Notes: generated by a model not told the origin, from the letters alone. Counted from the stretch's first letter, positions 7,641 to 17,153 are shown. The stretch: DNA of 64,000 nt from JAMBLL01 sp964460075 (GCA_964460075.1 CAYWPC010000006.1:33688-97687); one strand, 5' to 3'. Numbers and translations are program-made.

Positions 7641-10114
7641 CGAATCCCGTACGCGTCGGCGTACTCGGACTGGTGATCGTCGCAATGTTCGGTGTCCTCG
7701 GCTTGCGACTTTGGACGATGCAAGTCACCGACGCTCAGGCCTACGAGGTACGCGCCGAGAGCAACCAGGTCCGCGTTGTGCTCACGCCTGCGCCTCGTGG
7801 GGATATTTTCGATGCAAACGGAGTGAAGCTTGCTGGAACCCGGTCCGCCCTCGCTGCAGTTGTCGACCTCGCCCTCGTTGGCGACGATGAGCAGGAGATA
7901 CTCGCTCAGAACCTCGCCGCGTTTCTCGACCAACCGGCGTCGGAAATCGCAGCCATGCTTGCAGATTCCAACCGCGGTCTGCAGATCACCGTGGCCGAGG
8001 ACCTATCTGACGCCCAGGCCACCTTTCTGCTGGAGAATCGCGAGAGATTTCCTGGCGTCAACATCATTCCCCAGCCAATCCGAACCTATCCCGAGGGTGA
8101 GCTCGGTGCGCACGTCATCGGCTATATCGGCCGTCCGAACGAGCAGGACCTCGAACGTGACGACGTTAAGGGCAACGACGTAGTCGGCAAGGCAGGCGTT
8201 GAGAAAACCTATGACGAGCTGCTTCGCGGTACGGAGGGAATCCTTGAGTACCGCGTCGATGCAAGACGGAAGGTGCTCTCGCTCGCGAGTGAGGAACCGC
8301 CAACCGCTGGCGGAAACCTCATTCTGACGATCGACGCTGGAGTGCAGGCACAACTGCAAGCCTCGTTGCGGCTTGGCTTGATCCAGGCTCGTAGGCTTGA
8401 GATGGACGAACGCAGGGACGTTCTCGCCGACAAGTCGATTCAAGAGATTATCTCGGAAGCCCAGGCGACGGAGGATCGTGAAGCTGCTGAACGCGCAGCG
8501 GCGAGCGAGTCGACGACATCGTCTTCCGGTGCCGGCGACGGTTCTCGAACGCAACCTCCTGAACGAGTCATCGTCGATCCTGCCAGAGCACTCGGCGCTC
8601 TGTACCCCGGCCTTCCGATCGACGACGCGGGTGTGTGCGTTCCTGTTCAACGTGTCACCATCCCGATCGGTGGTCAAGGCAAGCTGTCGGGGAGAGAGCC
8701 GCGCATCGCGCGTCTCGTGGCTGTCGATGACTCTCAAGGAAAGCTGACAGCGACGGTAACCGTTGCTGGCGAAACATACACCGTGAAGAACAACCAATCG
8801 TTCGCGGGAACATTGCAGGTCCTCGAGGTCTCAGATGATCAAGTCATCCTGTATCACAAGGACAAGTGGTGTCCCGTTCGATCGGTCGGCGTGGTGCTCG
8901 ATCCCAACAACGGATCGATCCTTGCGATGGCCTCGTATCCGTCGTATGACCCAACCGCGTTTGTTGACGGTCTCAGCTTGGAACAGTGGGCGTCCCTGGG
9001 TACGGTGTCGGCCTTCCAGAACTTTGCTGTGCAAGGCCTCTACGCTCCGGCGTCGACCTTCAAGACCCTTCCTTACGTGGTTGCCCTCGAGGAGAACTAC
9101 TACCCGCTCGACCGAGGCATTGGTGACAAGGAGGTCGGAGATAGCGCAAGTGCGTCGGATGGCGAGGATGCGCAACCCAGGTTTCAGCCACTTCTGAGCG
9201 ACACAGACGAGTACAGCTGTACAGGCCTGTTCAAGTTCCGGCTCAACGACGGCACGGTACAGGTCAAGCGAGATTGGAAGTGGCCAGGAGGCCACGGACC
9301 GCTCGACCTGCACGGTGCGCTGCAAGCATCGTGCGACCTGTACTTCTGGGATATCGCGCTCCGCCTGTGGAACGAACGCGGTGACGACTCCGGCATCGAC
9401 AAAGAGAATCTGCTCCAGAAATATGCACGAGACTTCGGATTCGGCACTGCGACAGGGATAGACCTTCCGTTCGAGAAAGATGGCCTCGTGCCGGACAAAG
9501 CTTGGTTCCTTGCCGAGCAGCGCGACGGCTCGCCTCGTGTGCGTGCCGACGGGCCATGGGTCGGTGGTGACTTGATGGACTTCGCTGTGGGTCAGGGTGC
9601 CACCCTCACGACCCCGCTGCAGATGGCTAATGGCCTCGCGGCGATGGTCAACGGCGGGACCGTATGGCAACCACGCATCGTCAGTCGGGTCGTCGATCAG
9701 AGCGGCAAGGTTATCCAGGAGAACCTGCCAAACATACTCAATCGTGTGGATCTGAATCCTCGAACATCGCGTATGCTGCTTGCCGATCTTCAGCAGGTCG
9801 TCAACAACCAAGCTCGAGGGACAGCGAGGAAAGCGTTCGTCAATTTCGGCCAGGGTGTTGAGCTGGTCGGTGGAAAGACGGGAACGAGCGAGGTCATCAA
9901 GGCACCCCGATCAAAGCATTACATGCAGGTTGACAGCGCATTCTTCGTGGGTGTCGCACCGGTGAATAATCCGCAATACGTTATCTCGGTCGTTGTCGAG
10001 CGAGGTGGAAGCGGCGGCCGTATCGCCGCACCGATAGCAAGGCAAGTGCTCCAGTATCTGCTCAACGGTCCTGGTGGCGTCACCGAGATCGCTCCTGGAC
10101 TCGAGGCAGACTGA
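7637..10114 (+). CDS. mrdA: Penicillin-binding protein 2 (elongation transpeptidase), with large insert
   Basis: 825 residues from the ATG at 7637, which overlaps the mreD stop. An N-terminal transmembrane helix (VGVLGLVIVAMFGVLGL) is followed by the dimerisation domain (APRGDIFDANGVKLAGTRS) and the transpeptidase domain: SxxK as S473-T-F-K476, S-C-D at 565-567, and K747-T-G in GGKTGTSE. It crosslinks lateral-wall peptidoglycan together with RodA. Family members are usually about 600-700 residues. The excess is a segment of about 160 residues (roughly 255-416) with a charged helical part, a Ser/Gly/Thr linker and a beta-rich part, placed just before the transpeptidase core (VGVVLDPNNGSILAMAS). 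A much longer upstream extension of this frame overlaps mreD and is not credible as the start. Confidence 0.93.
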   Translation: MTNPVRVGVLGLVIVAMFGVLGLRLWTMQVTDAQAYEVRAESNQVRVVLTPAPRGDIFDANGVKLAGTRSALAAVVDLALVGDDEQEILAQNLAAFLDQPASEIAAMLADSNRGLQITVAEDLSDAQATFLLENRERFPGVNIIPQPIRTYPEGELGAHVIGYIGRPNEQDLERDDVKGNDVVGKAGVEKTYDELLRGTEGILEYRVDARRKVLSLASEEPPTAGGNLILTIDAGVQAQLQASLRLGLIQARRLEMDERRDVLADKSIQEIISEAQATEDREAAERAAASESTTSSSGAGDGSRTQPPERVIVDPARALGALYPGLPIDDAGVCVPVQRVTIPIGGQGKLSGREPRIARLVAVDDSQGKLTATVTVAGETYTVKNNQSFAGTLQVLEVSDDQVILYHKDKWCPVRSVGVVLDPNNGSILAMASYPSYDPTAFVDGLSLEQWASLGTVSAFQNFAVQGLYAPASTFKTLPYVVALEENYYPLDRGIGDKEVGDSASASDGEDAQPRFQPLLSDTDEYSCTGLFKFRLNDGTVQVKRDWKWPGGHGPLDLHGALQASCDLYFWDIALRLWNERGDDSGIDKENLLQKYARDFGFGTATGIDLPFEKDGLVPDKAWFLAEQRDGSPRVRADGPWVGGDLMDFAVGQGATLTTPLQMANGLAAMVNGGTVWQPRIVSRVVDQSGKVIQENLPNILNRVDLNPRTSRMLLADLQQVVNNQARGTARKAFVNFGQGVELVGGKTGTSEVIKAPRSKHYMQVDSAFFVGVAPVNNPQYVISVVVERGGSGGRIAAPIARQVLQYLLNGPGGVTEIAPGLEAD

Positions 10115-11283
10115 TGGCTAGCGCGGTCCGCAGCCGTGAACCTGTGAGCTATCACAGCCGACAGGGTCCGTTGCGGCCCGATCTCGTCCTCGTCCTGACA
10201 TATCTGACGATTTCTGCCATCGGTCTTCTGATGGTGTATTCGGCGACCGCTCCAGGGCTTAGCGCACGTGGTCTGGACCCTGCGGCGGAGCTGAAGTCCC
10301 AAGCCTTTTTCGTGCTTATCGGCTTTGTCGTCTTTGCGATCGTGTCCTCCATCGACCTGACGGAGGTCAAGGGATTCGTTGGCCCTATCTACGCGATTGT
10401 GATCTTGTTGCTCGTGATGGTCCTCACCGCTCTAGGCGACAGCGAAGGTATAGCCCAGCGATGGATCGATCTCGGGCCCATCCAGTTTCAACCTTCTGAG
10501 CTTGCAAAAATCGCTGTGATCTTGATGGTCGCTTCGATCCTCGCAGAGTCTGTGGTTCCATTGTCGTGGACAACCGTTGCGCGCGCCCTCGTCGTGGTCG
10601 GCGTCCCTGCGGTCCTGATATTTCTTCAGCCCGACCTTGGAACGATGCTCGTGTTCGCATTCGTAGCGCTCGCAATGCTGTTCGTCGGTGGGTCAACGAT
10701 GCGACAGTTGGCGTTTCTCTTCGTGTCAACCACGATCGCGACGGTCGGAGTCTTCCAGTTGAACCTCATCAAGAGCTACCAGGTCAATCGGCTCACGGCG
10801 TTCATCAATCCGGGAGCGCACGAGCTCAGCCTCTCCTACAACCAGGTGCAGTCGGAGATCGCCATCGGAGCTGGCGGCTTGCTCGGCAGGGGGCTCTTCG
10901 AAGGAACCCAGACGAATCTTCAGTTTGTGCCTGTCCAGTCGAGCGACTTCATCTTCACAGCCGTCGGTGAACAGTTCGGATTCGTGGGGAGCATTGCGGT
11001 GATTGCGTTGTTTGGCATCTTGTTATTCCGCCTGCTGTCGATCGCGATTCGTGCGAAAGATAGGTTCGCCTTTCTTGTGACGATCGGGATCGCTTCGTTG
11101 TTCGCCTTTCACGTCTTCGTGAATGTCGGCATGACCATCCGGATCATGCCAGTGACAGGGTTACCTCTTCCGTTCATGTCTGCAGGCGGAACGGTGTTCG
11201 TCATGATGAGCGCGGCGCTCGGACTCGCGCACTCGGCATGGATCAGAAGGTCTCCGTTGCCGGGTGATCGCCACCGCGCCTGA
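10114..11283 (+). CDS. rodA: Peptidoglycan glycosyltransferase RodA (SEDS family)
   Basis: 389 residues with about ten transmembrane helices. SEDS polymerase that builds glycan strands for elongation with PBP2. Family signatures include GLLMVYSATAPG, IDLGPIQFQPSELAKIA, FLQPDLGTM, and the C-terminal GMTIRIMPVTGLPLPFMSAGGT. RodA rather than FtsW is chosen from the mre operon context. It overlaps the mrdA stop by one base (TGATG). Confidence 0.93.
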   Translation: MASAVRSREPVSYHSRQGPLRPDLVLVLTYLTISAIGLLMVYSATAPGLSARGLDPAAELKSQAFFVLIGFVVFAIVSSIDLTEVKGFVGPIYAIVILLLVMVLTALGDSEGIAQRWIDLGPIQFQPSELAKIAVILMVASILAESVVPLSWTTVARALVVVGVPAVLIFLQPDLGTMLVFAFVALAMLFVGGSTMRQLAFLFVSTTIATVGVFQLNLIKSYQVNRLTAFINPGAHELSLSYNQVQSEIAIGAGGLLGRGLFEGTQTNLQFVPVQSSDFIFTAVGEQFGFVGSIAVIALFGILLFRLLSIAIRAKDRFAFLVTIGIASLFAFHVFVNVGMTIRIMPVTGLPLPFMSAGGTVFVMMSAALGLAHSAWIRRSPLPGDRHRA

Positions 11284-11310
11284 CCAAGGTGTCAGCGTAT
11301 GCCGTCTTGC

Positions 11311-11316
11311 TATCTT
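11311..11316 (+). promoter_or_regulatory. Candidate -10 (TATCTT), leaderless tdk start
   Basis: TATCTT ends eight bases before the tdk ATG and no Shine-Dalgarno is present, consistent with a transcript that begins at or next to the start codon. Confidence 0.45.
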
Positions 11317-11324
11317 CCTAGATC

Positions 11325-11909
11325 ATGCACCGACGCGCAGATCAGGGATGGATCGAGGTCATTGCTGGCCCTATGTTCTCAGGGAAGAGTGAAGAGCTGA
11401 TTCGTCGAGTCACGAGGTATCACCTCGCCCGAGTTCCGACCCAGACCTTCAAGCCTGCCCTCGATACGCGGTACGCAGTGTCTGAGGTCGTGTCCCATTC
11501 CCGCCTGTCTACGGGAGCGACGCCGGTTGCCGATTCTGCCCAGCTGCTCCGGTCGGTTGATGACAGGACGGTCGTCGTAGGGATTGACGAGGGCCAGTTT
11601 TTCGACGACGGTCTTGTTGACGTAGCAGAGATGCTTGCAGGGGCGGGAAAGAACCTCATCATCGCCGGTTTGGATCTTGACTATCTCGGACGGCCGTTCG
11701 AGCCGATTCCTTCGTTGATGCTGCGAGCTGAATACGTTACGAAATCGCTGGCTGTCTGCCATCGGTGTGGCGGACCTGGCCTGTTCACCCAACGTGTCGT
11801 GCAGTCTGACGAACTGGTGGTCCTTGGGGCGACGGAGTCCTACGAGGCGAGGTGTCGCAGGTGTTATGACCCGCATGAAGCGTCGCAGCAAACCCTCGAC
11901 GTCGAATAG
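11325..11909 (+). CDS. tdk: Thymidine kinase (type II)
   Basis: 194 residues. Phosphorylates deoxythymidine in the salvage pathway. The Walker A loop is GPMFSGKSEEL near residue 13, the Walker B region VVGIDEGQFFDD, and the lasso and zinc-binding part has CHRCGG and YEARCRRCY, giving the four zinc cysteines. Length matches the family. It follows rodA after 41 bases and appears to have its own leaderless promoter. Confidence 0.93.
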   Translation: MHRRADQGWIEVIAGPMFSGKSEELIRRVTRYHLARVPTQTFKPALDTRYAVSEVVSHSRLSTGATPVADSAQLLRSVDDRTVVVGIDEGQFFDDGLVDVAEMLAGAGKNLIIAGLDLDYLGRPFEPIPSLMLRAEYVTKSLAVCHRCGGPGLFTQRVVQSDELVVLGATESYEARCRRCYDPHEASQQTLDVE

Positions 11910-12255
11910 GTGTGGTTGCCCCACCAGAGTGACGGCCGCCCACTGCCAGAGAGTCACGAGATTGATTCCCGGCCTTGTTACCATTTGGCCGTCATGCCGC
12001 ATCCGCGGCTGAAAGTTTTCCGACCCGGGACGGGTATGGCCAACGTCCGATCGCTCGAAGTATTGGTGCACACACACCTATCCGCCTCGCGAGTTGCCCA
12101 TCTGGCATACGAAGTAGATGGGCAGTATGACGTTGTCCCCCTCATGTCTGTGAAGATCCCACTGGGGGATGAACGATTGCGTTCTCTCACGCGATGTTGT
12201 CTTGGGCCGGATGGAACACCGAGACGCCCTATGGGGCGTTCGAAGGAGTTGATCC
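11910..12255 (+). other. Long non-coding leader before the RNase E/G gene
   Basis: 346 bases between tdk and the RNase gene with no gene I can support. A short open frame runs through it into the RNase gene in another register, but its product resembles nothing known. Just before the RNase start there is a small stem, ACGCCC and GGGCGT, next to the AGGAG ribosome-binding site. A structured leader would fit the known autoregulation of RNase E mRNA, but this is inference. Confidence 0.3.
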
Positions 12256-13812
12256 ATGGGCCTCTTCAAGAAGAAGACCCCCCGCGTAATTCGCAAAAGT
12301 CAAGCCACCGAAGAGCGGATGGTGAGGACTGTCGACGGACATCAGGTTACGGTTCGTAAGTTCGTCAAGCCACAGACAAAGTCAACATCGAACGCTGCGA
12401 CTGCGACTCGCAGGAAGCCGCAGCGAACTTCCAGGGCCAAGGGCACAGGCGAGCGTTCCCACAGCGGATCTTCGGCCCATCGCCGTCGTCCTCGCATCGA
12501 AATCGTTGAACCGCCCGAGACTGCACGCAAGCAGATGCTGGTGCGTAGGAGTCCCCAACAGACCCAGATCGTTGTTCTCGAGGGCCCGGTTCTCGTCGAA
12601 CATTACGTCGCACGGTCTGACCGCAAGTCACTTGTTGGCAATGTGTATCTCGGAAAGGTCAGAAACGTCCTTCCAGGGATGGAGGCAGCGTTCATCGATT
12701 TCGGCGAAGGAAAGAACGGCGTGTTGTACGCCGGTGACGTGAACTACGCCGAGCATGACTTCGGAGGCAAGGCCAAGCGGATCGAGAACGCTTTCGGTAC
12801 CGGTGATTCCGTTCTCGTGCAGGTGGTGAAGGATGCAATGGGGCACAAGGGAGCCCGGCTCACCAATCAAATCTCGCTCGCAGGGCGGTATCTGGTCCTG
12901 GCCCCACGAGAGGACGTTCGTGGCATCTCACGGCGTTTGCCCGACGATGAACGGCGACGGCTCCGTGAGGTGGTTGGCGACTTGCGGCCTGAGGGCACAG
13001 GCATCATTGTGCGCACGGCTGCAGAAGGAGCCACCCGCGAGGACATCAAGGGCGACATCGATCGGCTCAAGGCAATGTGGGATCAGATGGATCTGGATCG
13101 TGAGTCTGCCTCGGCACCGGCATTGATCTACGAGGAGCCACCACTTGTGATCAGAGTCATACGCGAGCACTTCACACGAGATTTTCGGCGGCTTCTGATC
13201 GACGACGCCGAGATTCACGAACAAGTCCTCGAGTACCTCTCTGGAACTGAGGCTGATCTTGTGGAGAAGGTCACACGATACAAAGACGACCTTGGGCTCT
13301 TCGAGCGGTACCACGTCGAAGATCAGCTTCGGAAGGCCCTCGACCGACGTGTGTGGCTCCCATCGGGAGGCCATCTGGTGATCGACCGGACAGAGGCACT
13401 CACGGTGATCGATGTCAATACGGGTCGATTCGTTGGAAGCACCAATCTTGAGGAGACAGTGCTTCAGAACAATCTCGAGTCAGCCGAGGAGATCGCTCGG
13501 CAGTTACGGCTGCGCGACATCGGGGGAATCATCGTCATCGATTTCATCGATATGGAGGACACGAAGAACCAGGAGGCGGTTCTTCGTCGCCTCAGGGAGC
13601 ATCTGGCAAAGGACAAGACGCGCTCGCAGGTCTTCGACGTATCGCATCTCGGACTCGTGGAGATGACGAGGAAGAACGTTTCTGCTGGCTTGCTCGAGTC
13701 GTTCTCGGAGGTGTGTCCTCACTGCAACGGTCGTGGTGTGATCCTTCACGAGGAGGCTGCCGCAACCGGCATACCGGAGCATGATGTCGGCGTCAAAGAA
13801 GCGAGCGAGTAG
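12256..13812 (+). CDS. rne: Ribonuclease E/G family endoribonuclease
   Basis: 518 residues. Cuts single-stranded RNA in mRNA decay and rRNA processing. The first 90 residues are basic and low-complexity (KKKTPRVIRK, RRKPQRTSRAK). An S1-like RNA-binding domain follows (VGNVYLGKVRNVLPGMEAAFIDFG), then the DNase I-like catalytic part with metal-binding Asp in TVIDVNTG and IIVIDFIDM, and the zinc link CPHCNGRG near the C-terminus. It is shorter than E. coli RNase E and closer to RNase G length plus a basic N-terminal tail. AGGAG is about seven bases before the ATG. rplU-rpmA lie downstream, as in other actinobacteria. Confidence 0.93.
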   Translation: MGLFKKKTPRVIRKSQATEERMVRTVDGHQVTVRKFVKPQTKSTSNAATATRRKPQRTSRAKGTGERSHSGSSAHRRRPRIEIVEPPETARKQMLVRRSPQQTQIVVLEGPVLVEHYVARSDRKSLVGNVYLGKVRNVLPGMEAAFIDFGEGKNGVLYAGDVNYAEHDFGGKAKRIENAFGTGDSVLVQVVKDAMGHKGARLTNQISLAGRYLVLAPREDVRGISRRLPDDERRRLREVVGDLRPEGTGIIVRTAAEGATREDIKGDIDRLKAMWDQMDLDRESASAPALIYEEPPLVIRVIREHFTRDFRRLLIDDAEIHEQVLEYLSGTEADLVEKVTRYKDDLGLFERYHVEDQLRKALDRRVWLPSGGHLVIDRTEALTVIDVNTGRFVGSTNLEETVLQNNLESAEEIARQLRLRDIGGIIVIDFIDMEDTKNQEAVLRRLREHLAKDKTRSQVFDVSHLGLVEMTRKNVSAGLLESFSEVCPHCNGRGVILHEEAAATGIPEHDVGVKEASE

Positions 13813-13846
13813 ACGAGAGCCAGGACCACGAGGTCGGGTCGCGAAC

Positions 13847-13876
13847 TGTCAACTGTGCACGCGACGCTGATACACT
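13847..13876 (+). promoter_or_regulatory. Candidate rplU-rpmA promoter
   Basis: TGTCAA (13847-13852), 18 bases, then TACACT (13871-13876). The -35 match is weak. It would give a leader of about 75 bases before rplU, room for a ribosomal-protein leader structure, though I could not identify one. Confidence 0.35.
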
Positions 13877-13958
13877 GAGCTGGCGCTCCTAACGTGGAGT
13901 GTGCTCACCGCGTCGGAATGCAGGAAGTTCCGGCACTTTGAAAGACCACCTGAGGAAT

Positions 13959-14327
13959 ATGTACGCGATCATCCGCGCTGGCGGCAAGCAGGCAAAGGTC
14001 CACGAGGGCGATGTGCTCGACGTGGAACGCATCAAGGACACTGGCAAGGTGTCGTACACACCGCTGCTCATCGTAAAGGATGATGGATCAGTCATCTCCG
14101 GTCGCGATGCACTCGACAAGGCATCGGTCACCGTTGAGGTGGTTGGCCAGTCCGCTGGCCCGAAGGTCGACATATTCAAGTACAAGAACAAGACCGGATA
14201 CCGCCGTCGCCAGGGCCATCGTCAGAAGTACACGACGATCAAGGTCCTAAAGATAAAGGCCGGTAGCACAGCCAAGAAGGCGACCAAGGCCGATTCCAGC
14301 AAGGCGACCGACACCGAGGAGGCGTAG
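13959..14327 (+). CDS. rplU: 50S ribosomal protein L21
   Basis: 122 residues from the canonical N-terminus MYAIIRAGGKQ. L21 signature pieces are GDVLDVERI, VTVEVVGQ and IFKYKNKTGYRRRQGHRQKYT. A Lys/Ala/Thr-rich tail (KKATKADSSKATDTEEA) extends beyond the core. An upstream in-frame ATG exists but adds non-conserved residues, so the later start is chosen. The GAGGA motif sits only two bases before the ATG. rpmA follows after two bases. Confidence 0.95.
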   Translation: MYAIIRAGGKQAKVHEGDVLDVERIKDTGKVSYTPLLIVKDDGSVISGRDALDKASVTVEVVGQSAGPKVDIFKYKNKTGYRRRQGHRQKYTTIKVLKIKAGSTAKKATKADSSKATDTEEA

Positions 14328-14329
14328 AG

Positions 14330-14584
14330 ATGTCAAAAACCAAGGCAAGCGGCTCATCACGGAACGGTCGCGACTCTCAGGCGAAGCGGCTTGGACCGAA
14401 GGTGTTCGATGGCCAGTCGATCAACGCGGGTGCCATCATTGTGCGCCAACGCGGGACTCGTATCCACCCGGGTATCAACGTTGGACGTGGCGGAGACGAC
14501 ACGCTCTATGCGCTCGAGGCGGGCATCGTGAAATACGGTTCACGGCGTGGCCGCCGAGAGGTATCCGTTCTCGTACCCCAGTAG
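14330..14584 (+). CDS. rpmA: 50S ribosomal protein L27
   Basis: 84 residues. L27 reaches toward the peptidyl transferase centre of the large subunit. Signature SSRNGRDSQAKRLGPKVFDG is followed by IIVRQRGTRIHPG and the conserved NVGRGGDDTLYALEAG. GAGGAGG lies six bases before the ATG, inside the end of rplU. Co-transcribed with rplU. Confidence 0.97.
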   Translation: MSKTKASGSSRNGRDSQAKRLGPKVFDGQSINAGAIIVRQRGTRIHPGINVGRGGDDTLYALEAGIVKYGSRRGRREVSVLVPQ

Positions 14585-14750
14585 CTCGTTCACGGTAGGG
14601 GACATGCCAATCGGCCGGGTCTCAGACGGTCTGTGCATGGCTTACCTCGGCGGCACAGCGATGCAGCATCAACGATGGGGAATTACACCAAGGCTCTCCA
14701 CTTTCACGGCAGAGCAAGCCATCAGAGCGCACCCACTGGGCTCTCTCGTA

Positions 14751-14756
14751 TATCGT
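14751..14756 (+). promoter_or_regulatory. Candidate -10 (TATCGT), leaderless obgE start
   Basis: TATCGT ends seven bases before the ATG at 14764, and no Shine-Dalgarno is present in the 180-base rpmA-obgE gap. Confidence 0.4.
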
Positions 14757-14763
14757 CGTGCAC

Positions 14764-16035
14764 ATGTTCGTCGATAGGGTGACTATCAGAGTTCGGGGCG
14801 GGAGTGGTGGTGCTGGTGTTTCGTCGTTCCTTCGCAGAAAGGGCCTGCCTAAGGGGAAACCGAATGGTGGGTCCGGAGGCAGCGGCGGCGATGTGATCCT
14901 CTTTGCCGATGCGCAGGTTCCAACGTTGCTGCGCTACGACAGACACCCGGATTGGCATGCGCCTAGCGGGTCACACGGCGAGGGTGACCTGCGTCACGGC
15001 CGATACGGGCAGGATCTCCGGCTCGCGGTCCCCGTCGGGACAGTGGTGCGAGATCGGGAGGACGTCGTGATCGCGGACCTTGTTGAGAACGGCCAAGAGC
15101 TCACCATTGCTCGTGGTGGCAAAGGGGGAAGAGGGAACGCCGCTTTCGTGTCTCCCGCCCGGAGGGCCCCGACGTTCGCTGAGCAGGGCGAGTACGGGGA
15201 AGAAGTCGAACTTCGCCTTGAGATGAAGTTGCTTGCAGACGCGGCTTTGATCGGGTATCCAAATGCAGGCAAGTCGACGCTCATAGCTCGCGTATCGGCG
15301 GCTCGCCCGAAGATTGCCGACTATCCGTTCACGACCTTGAGCCCAAACCTCGGCGTTGTCTCACTCGGTGACCGCGAGCTTGTTCTCGCTGATATCCCTG
15401 GCCTCATCGAGGGCGCAGCCAGTGGTAAGGGCCTCGGTCACGAGTTTCTGCGCCACACCGAGCGCGCTAGGGCGCTTGTGGTGCTCCTCGACCCATCCTC
15501 GCTCCAGACCGACCCACCAGACCGACAGCTCGAGGTCTTGCTTCAGGAACTCGAATGTCACGACCCTGGGCTCGCGTTGCGTGGGCGTATCGTTGTCGTG
15601 ACGAAGTCCGAGTTGCTTGACGATGAAGCCTTCGCCGCGCTCGGACTCGACGACAGCGTGTTGCGAGTCTCTTCCATGACGGGGGAGGGCGTCGACGCAC
15701 TGATGTACGCCATTGCTGAACTCGTCGATCGAGTAGTGAGGGAGACGCCTCAGCGCGAGGGGTTCATTCTGCACCGACCCCTACGGGACGACTTTACGAT
15801 TCGACGTGACACAAACGTGTGGATCGTTGAGGGGATTGCCGCCGTTCGTGCAGTCAATTTGTCCGATCTCACCGATCCCGACGCGGCTGAGTTCGTTGCA
15901 CGGCGACTCGTTCGAAGCGGAATCGTAGATGGGTTGGTAGCGGCTGGAGCGCAGCAGGGCGACGATGTCCGCATTGGGTCTATCGTGTTCACCTTCGATC
16001 CGGACTCCGAGACCGGAGGAGAGGACTTCTTGTGA
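14764..16035 (+). CDS. obgE: GTPase Obg (CgtA)
   Basis: 423 residues. Ribosome-associated GTPase for 50S maturation and stress control. Gly-rich Obg domain at the N-terminus (MFVDRVTIRVRGGSGGAG), G domain with P-loop GYPNAGKST at 164-172, switch II DIPGLIEGA and NKxD-like TKSE, then the C-terminal OCT domain (FTIRRDTNVWIVEG). The start MFVD is the family standard; a GTG two codons upstream is the alternative. proB overlaps the stop. Confidence 0.95.
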   Translation: MFVDRVTIRVRGGSGGAGVSSFLRRKGLPKGKPNGGSGGSGGDVILFADAQVPTLLRYDRHPDWHAPSGSHGEGDLRHGRYGQDLRLAVPVGTVVRDREDVVIADLVENGQELTIARGGKGGRGNAAFVSPARRAPTFAEQGEYGEEVELRLEMKLLADAALIGYPNAGKSTLIARVSAARPKIADYPFTTLSPNLGVVSLGDRELVLADIPGLIEGAASGKGLGHEFLRHTERARALVVLLDPSSLQTDPPDRQLEVLLQELECHDPGLALRGRIVVVTKSELLDDEAFAALGLDDSVLRVSSMTGEGVDALMYAIAELVDRVVRETPQREGFILHRPLRDDFTIRRDTNVWIVEGIAAVRAVNLSDLTDPDAAEFVARRLVRSGIVDGLVAAGAQQGDDVRIGSIVFTFDPDSETGGEDFL

Positions 16036-17144
16036 GACGAGCCGTTCGTGCCGGATCCCCCGTCGTGGTGAAAGTCGGTTCGTCGAGCCTCACCGATGCA
16101 CAAGGAGGCCTTGATCCTCGCTCGGTCGCATCTGTAGCGGGGCAACTCGCCGACCTCAGATCTGCGGGGTATCCGCCGGTGCTGGTGAGTTCCGGTGCGA
16201 TAGCTGCCGGTTTCGCGGATCTCGGTTTCTCCGAGCGACCAACGGACATTGCCAAACTTCAGGTGTCTGCCGCTGTCGGCCAGACCAAGTTGATGGGACA
16301 GTACGGTGCAGCATTCGGTCGATACGGTATCCAGGTTGGACAGATCCTCCTCACCAAGGATGTGCTTGGATCGAGAACGCAGTACCTCAACGCCCGAGCC
16401 GCTCTTGGGGCGATGCTCGGTCTTGGGGTGATCCCGATCGTGAACGAGAACGACACCGTTGCCGTTGATGAGGTACGTCTTGGCGACAACGATCAGCTCG
16501 CGGCAATCACCGCGCACCTGACGAACGCTGGGATGCTGGTGATCTTGACTGATACCGAGGGGTTGTACTCGCACGATCCCCGACTTTCGGACACAGCAGA
16601 GTTGCTCGCGGCTGTGGAGCACTCTGATGTTATTCTCGACCGTCTCGGCGCAACGGCGACGAAGGGCTCGCTCGGATCCGGCGGTGTCGCGACGAAGATT
16701 GGTGCGGCCCGTATGGCTGCATTCTCGGGCATCCCGACGGTGATTGCTGCAAGCCACGTCGGTGACGCTGTTGCTCAGGCAATCGCCGGTGCGGAGATCG
16801 GGACATGGATCGACCCGAGGTCGTCCTCGCTTCCGGCCAGAAAGCTCTGGATCGCCTTTGGGCTTGCCTCATCGGGAACCGTAACTGTTGACGATGGTGC
16901 TGTTGAGGCGCTTTGTTCAGCAGGAGGATCGCTCCTCGCCGTTGGGGTCATCAGCTCCTCTGGTGGGTTTCGGCGGCTGCAAGCGATCGAGGTCCTCACG
17001 ACCGATGGCCACCTCGTCGCGAAGGGTCTGACACGGCTCTCTGCATCCGAACTCGATCGCGTCATCGGATCGCGTAGTCCGAAGACTGGTGGAGAGGTAA
17101 TCCATCGCGATGACCTCGTCATCGTGGATGTGAACCATCGATAA
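16032..17144 (+). CDS. proB: Glutamate 5-kinase
   Basis: 370 residues. First step of proline synthesis: ATP-dependent phosphorylation of glutamate. The amino-acid kinase domain has VVKVGSSSLT, VSSGAIAAG and PIVNENDTVAVDEV with GDNDQLAA, followed by GSLGSGGVATKIGAA. The C-terminal 75 residues form a PUA domain (GTVTVDDGAVEAL...). GTG start overlaps the obgE stop. The next pathway gene, proA, is not here; a divergent candidate is at 33233. Confidence 0.93.
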   Translation: MRRAVRAGSPVVVKVGSSSLTDAQGGLDPRSVASVAGQLADLRSAGYPPVLVSSGAIAAGFADLGFSERPTDIAKLQVSAAVGQTKLMGQYGAAFGRYGIQVGQILLTKDVLGSRTQYLNARAALGAMLGLGVIPIVNENDTVAVDEVRLGDNDQLAAITAHLTNAGMLVILTDTEGLYSHDPRLSDTAELLAAVEHSDVILDRLGATATKGSLGSGGVATKIGAARMAAFSGIPTVIAASHVGDAVAQAIAGAEIGTWIDPRSSSLPARKLWIAFGLASSGTVTVDDGAVEALCSAGGSLLAVGVISSSGGFRRLQAIEVLTTDGHLVAKGLTRLSASELDRVIGSRSPKTGGEVIHRDDLVIVDVNHR

Positions 17145-17153
17145 CAACAGGGC

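Noticed and set aside
11910..12359. 150-residue open frame between tdk and the RNase gene
   Set aside because: It overlaps the RNase start by about 100 bases in another register, has no ribosome-binding site and resembles no family.
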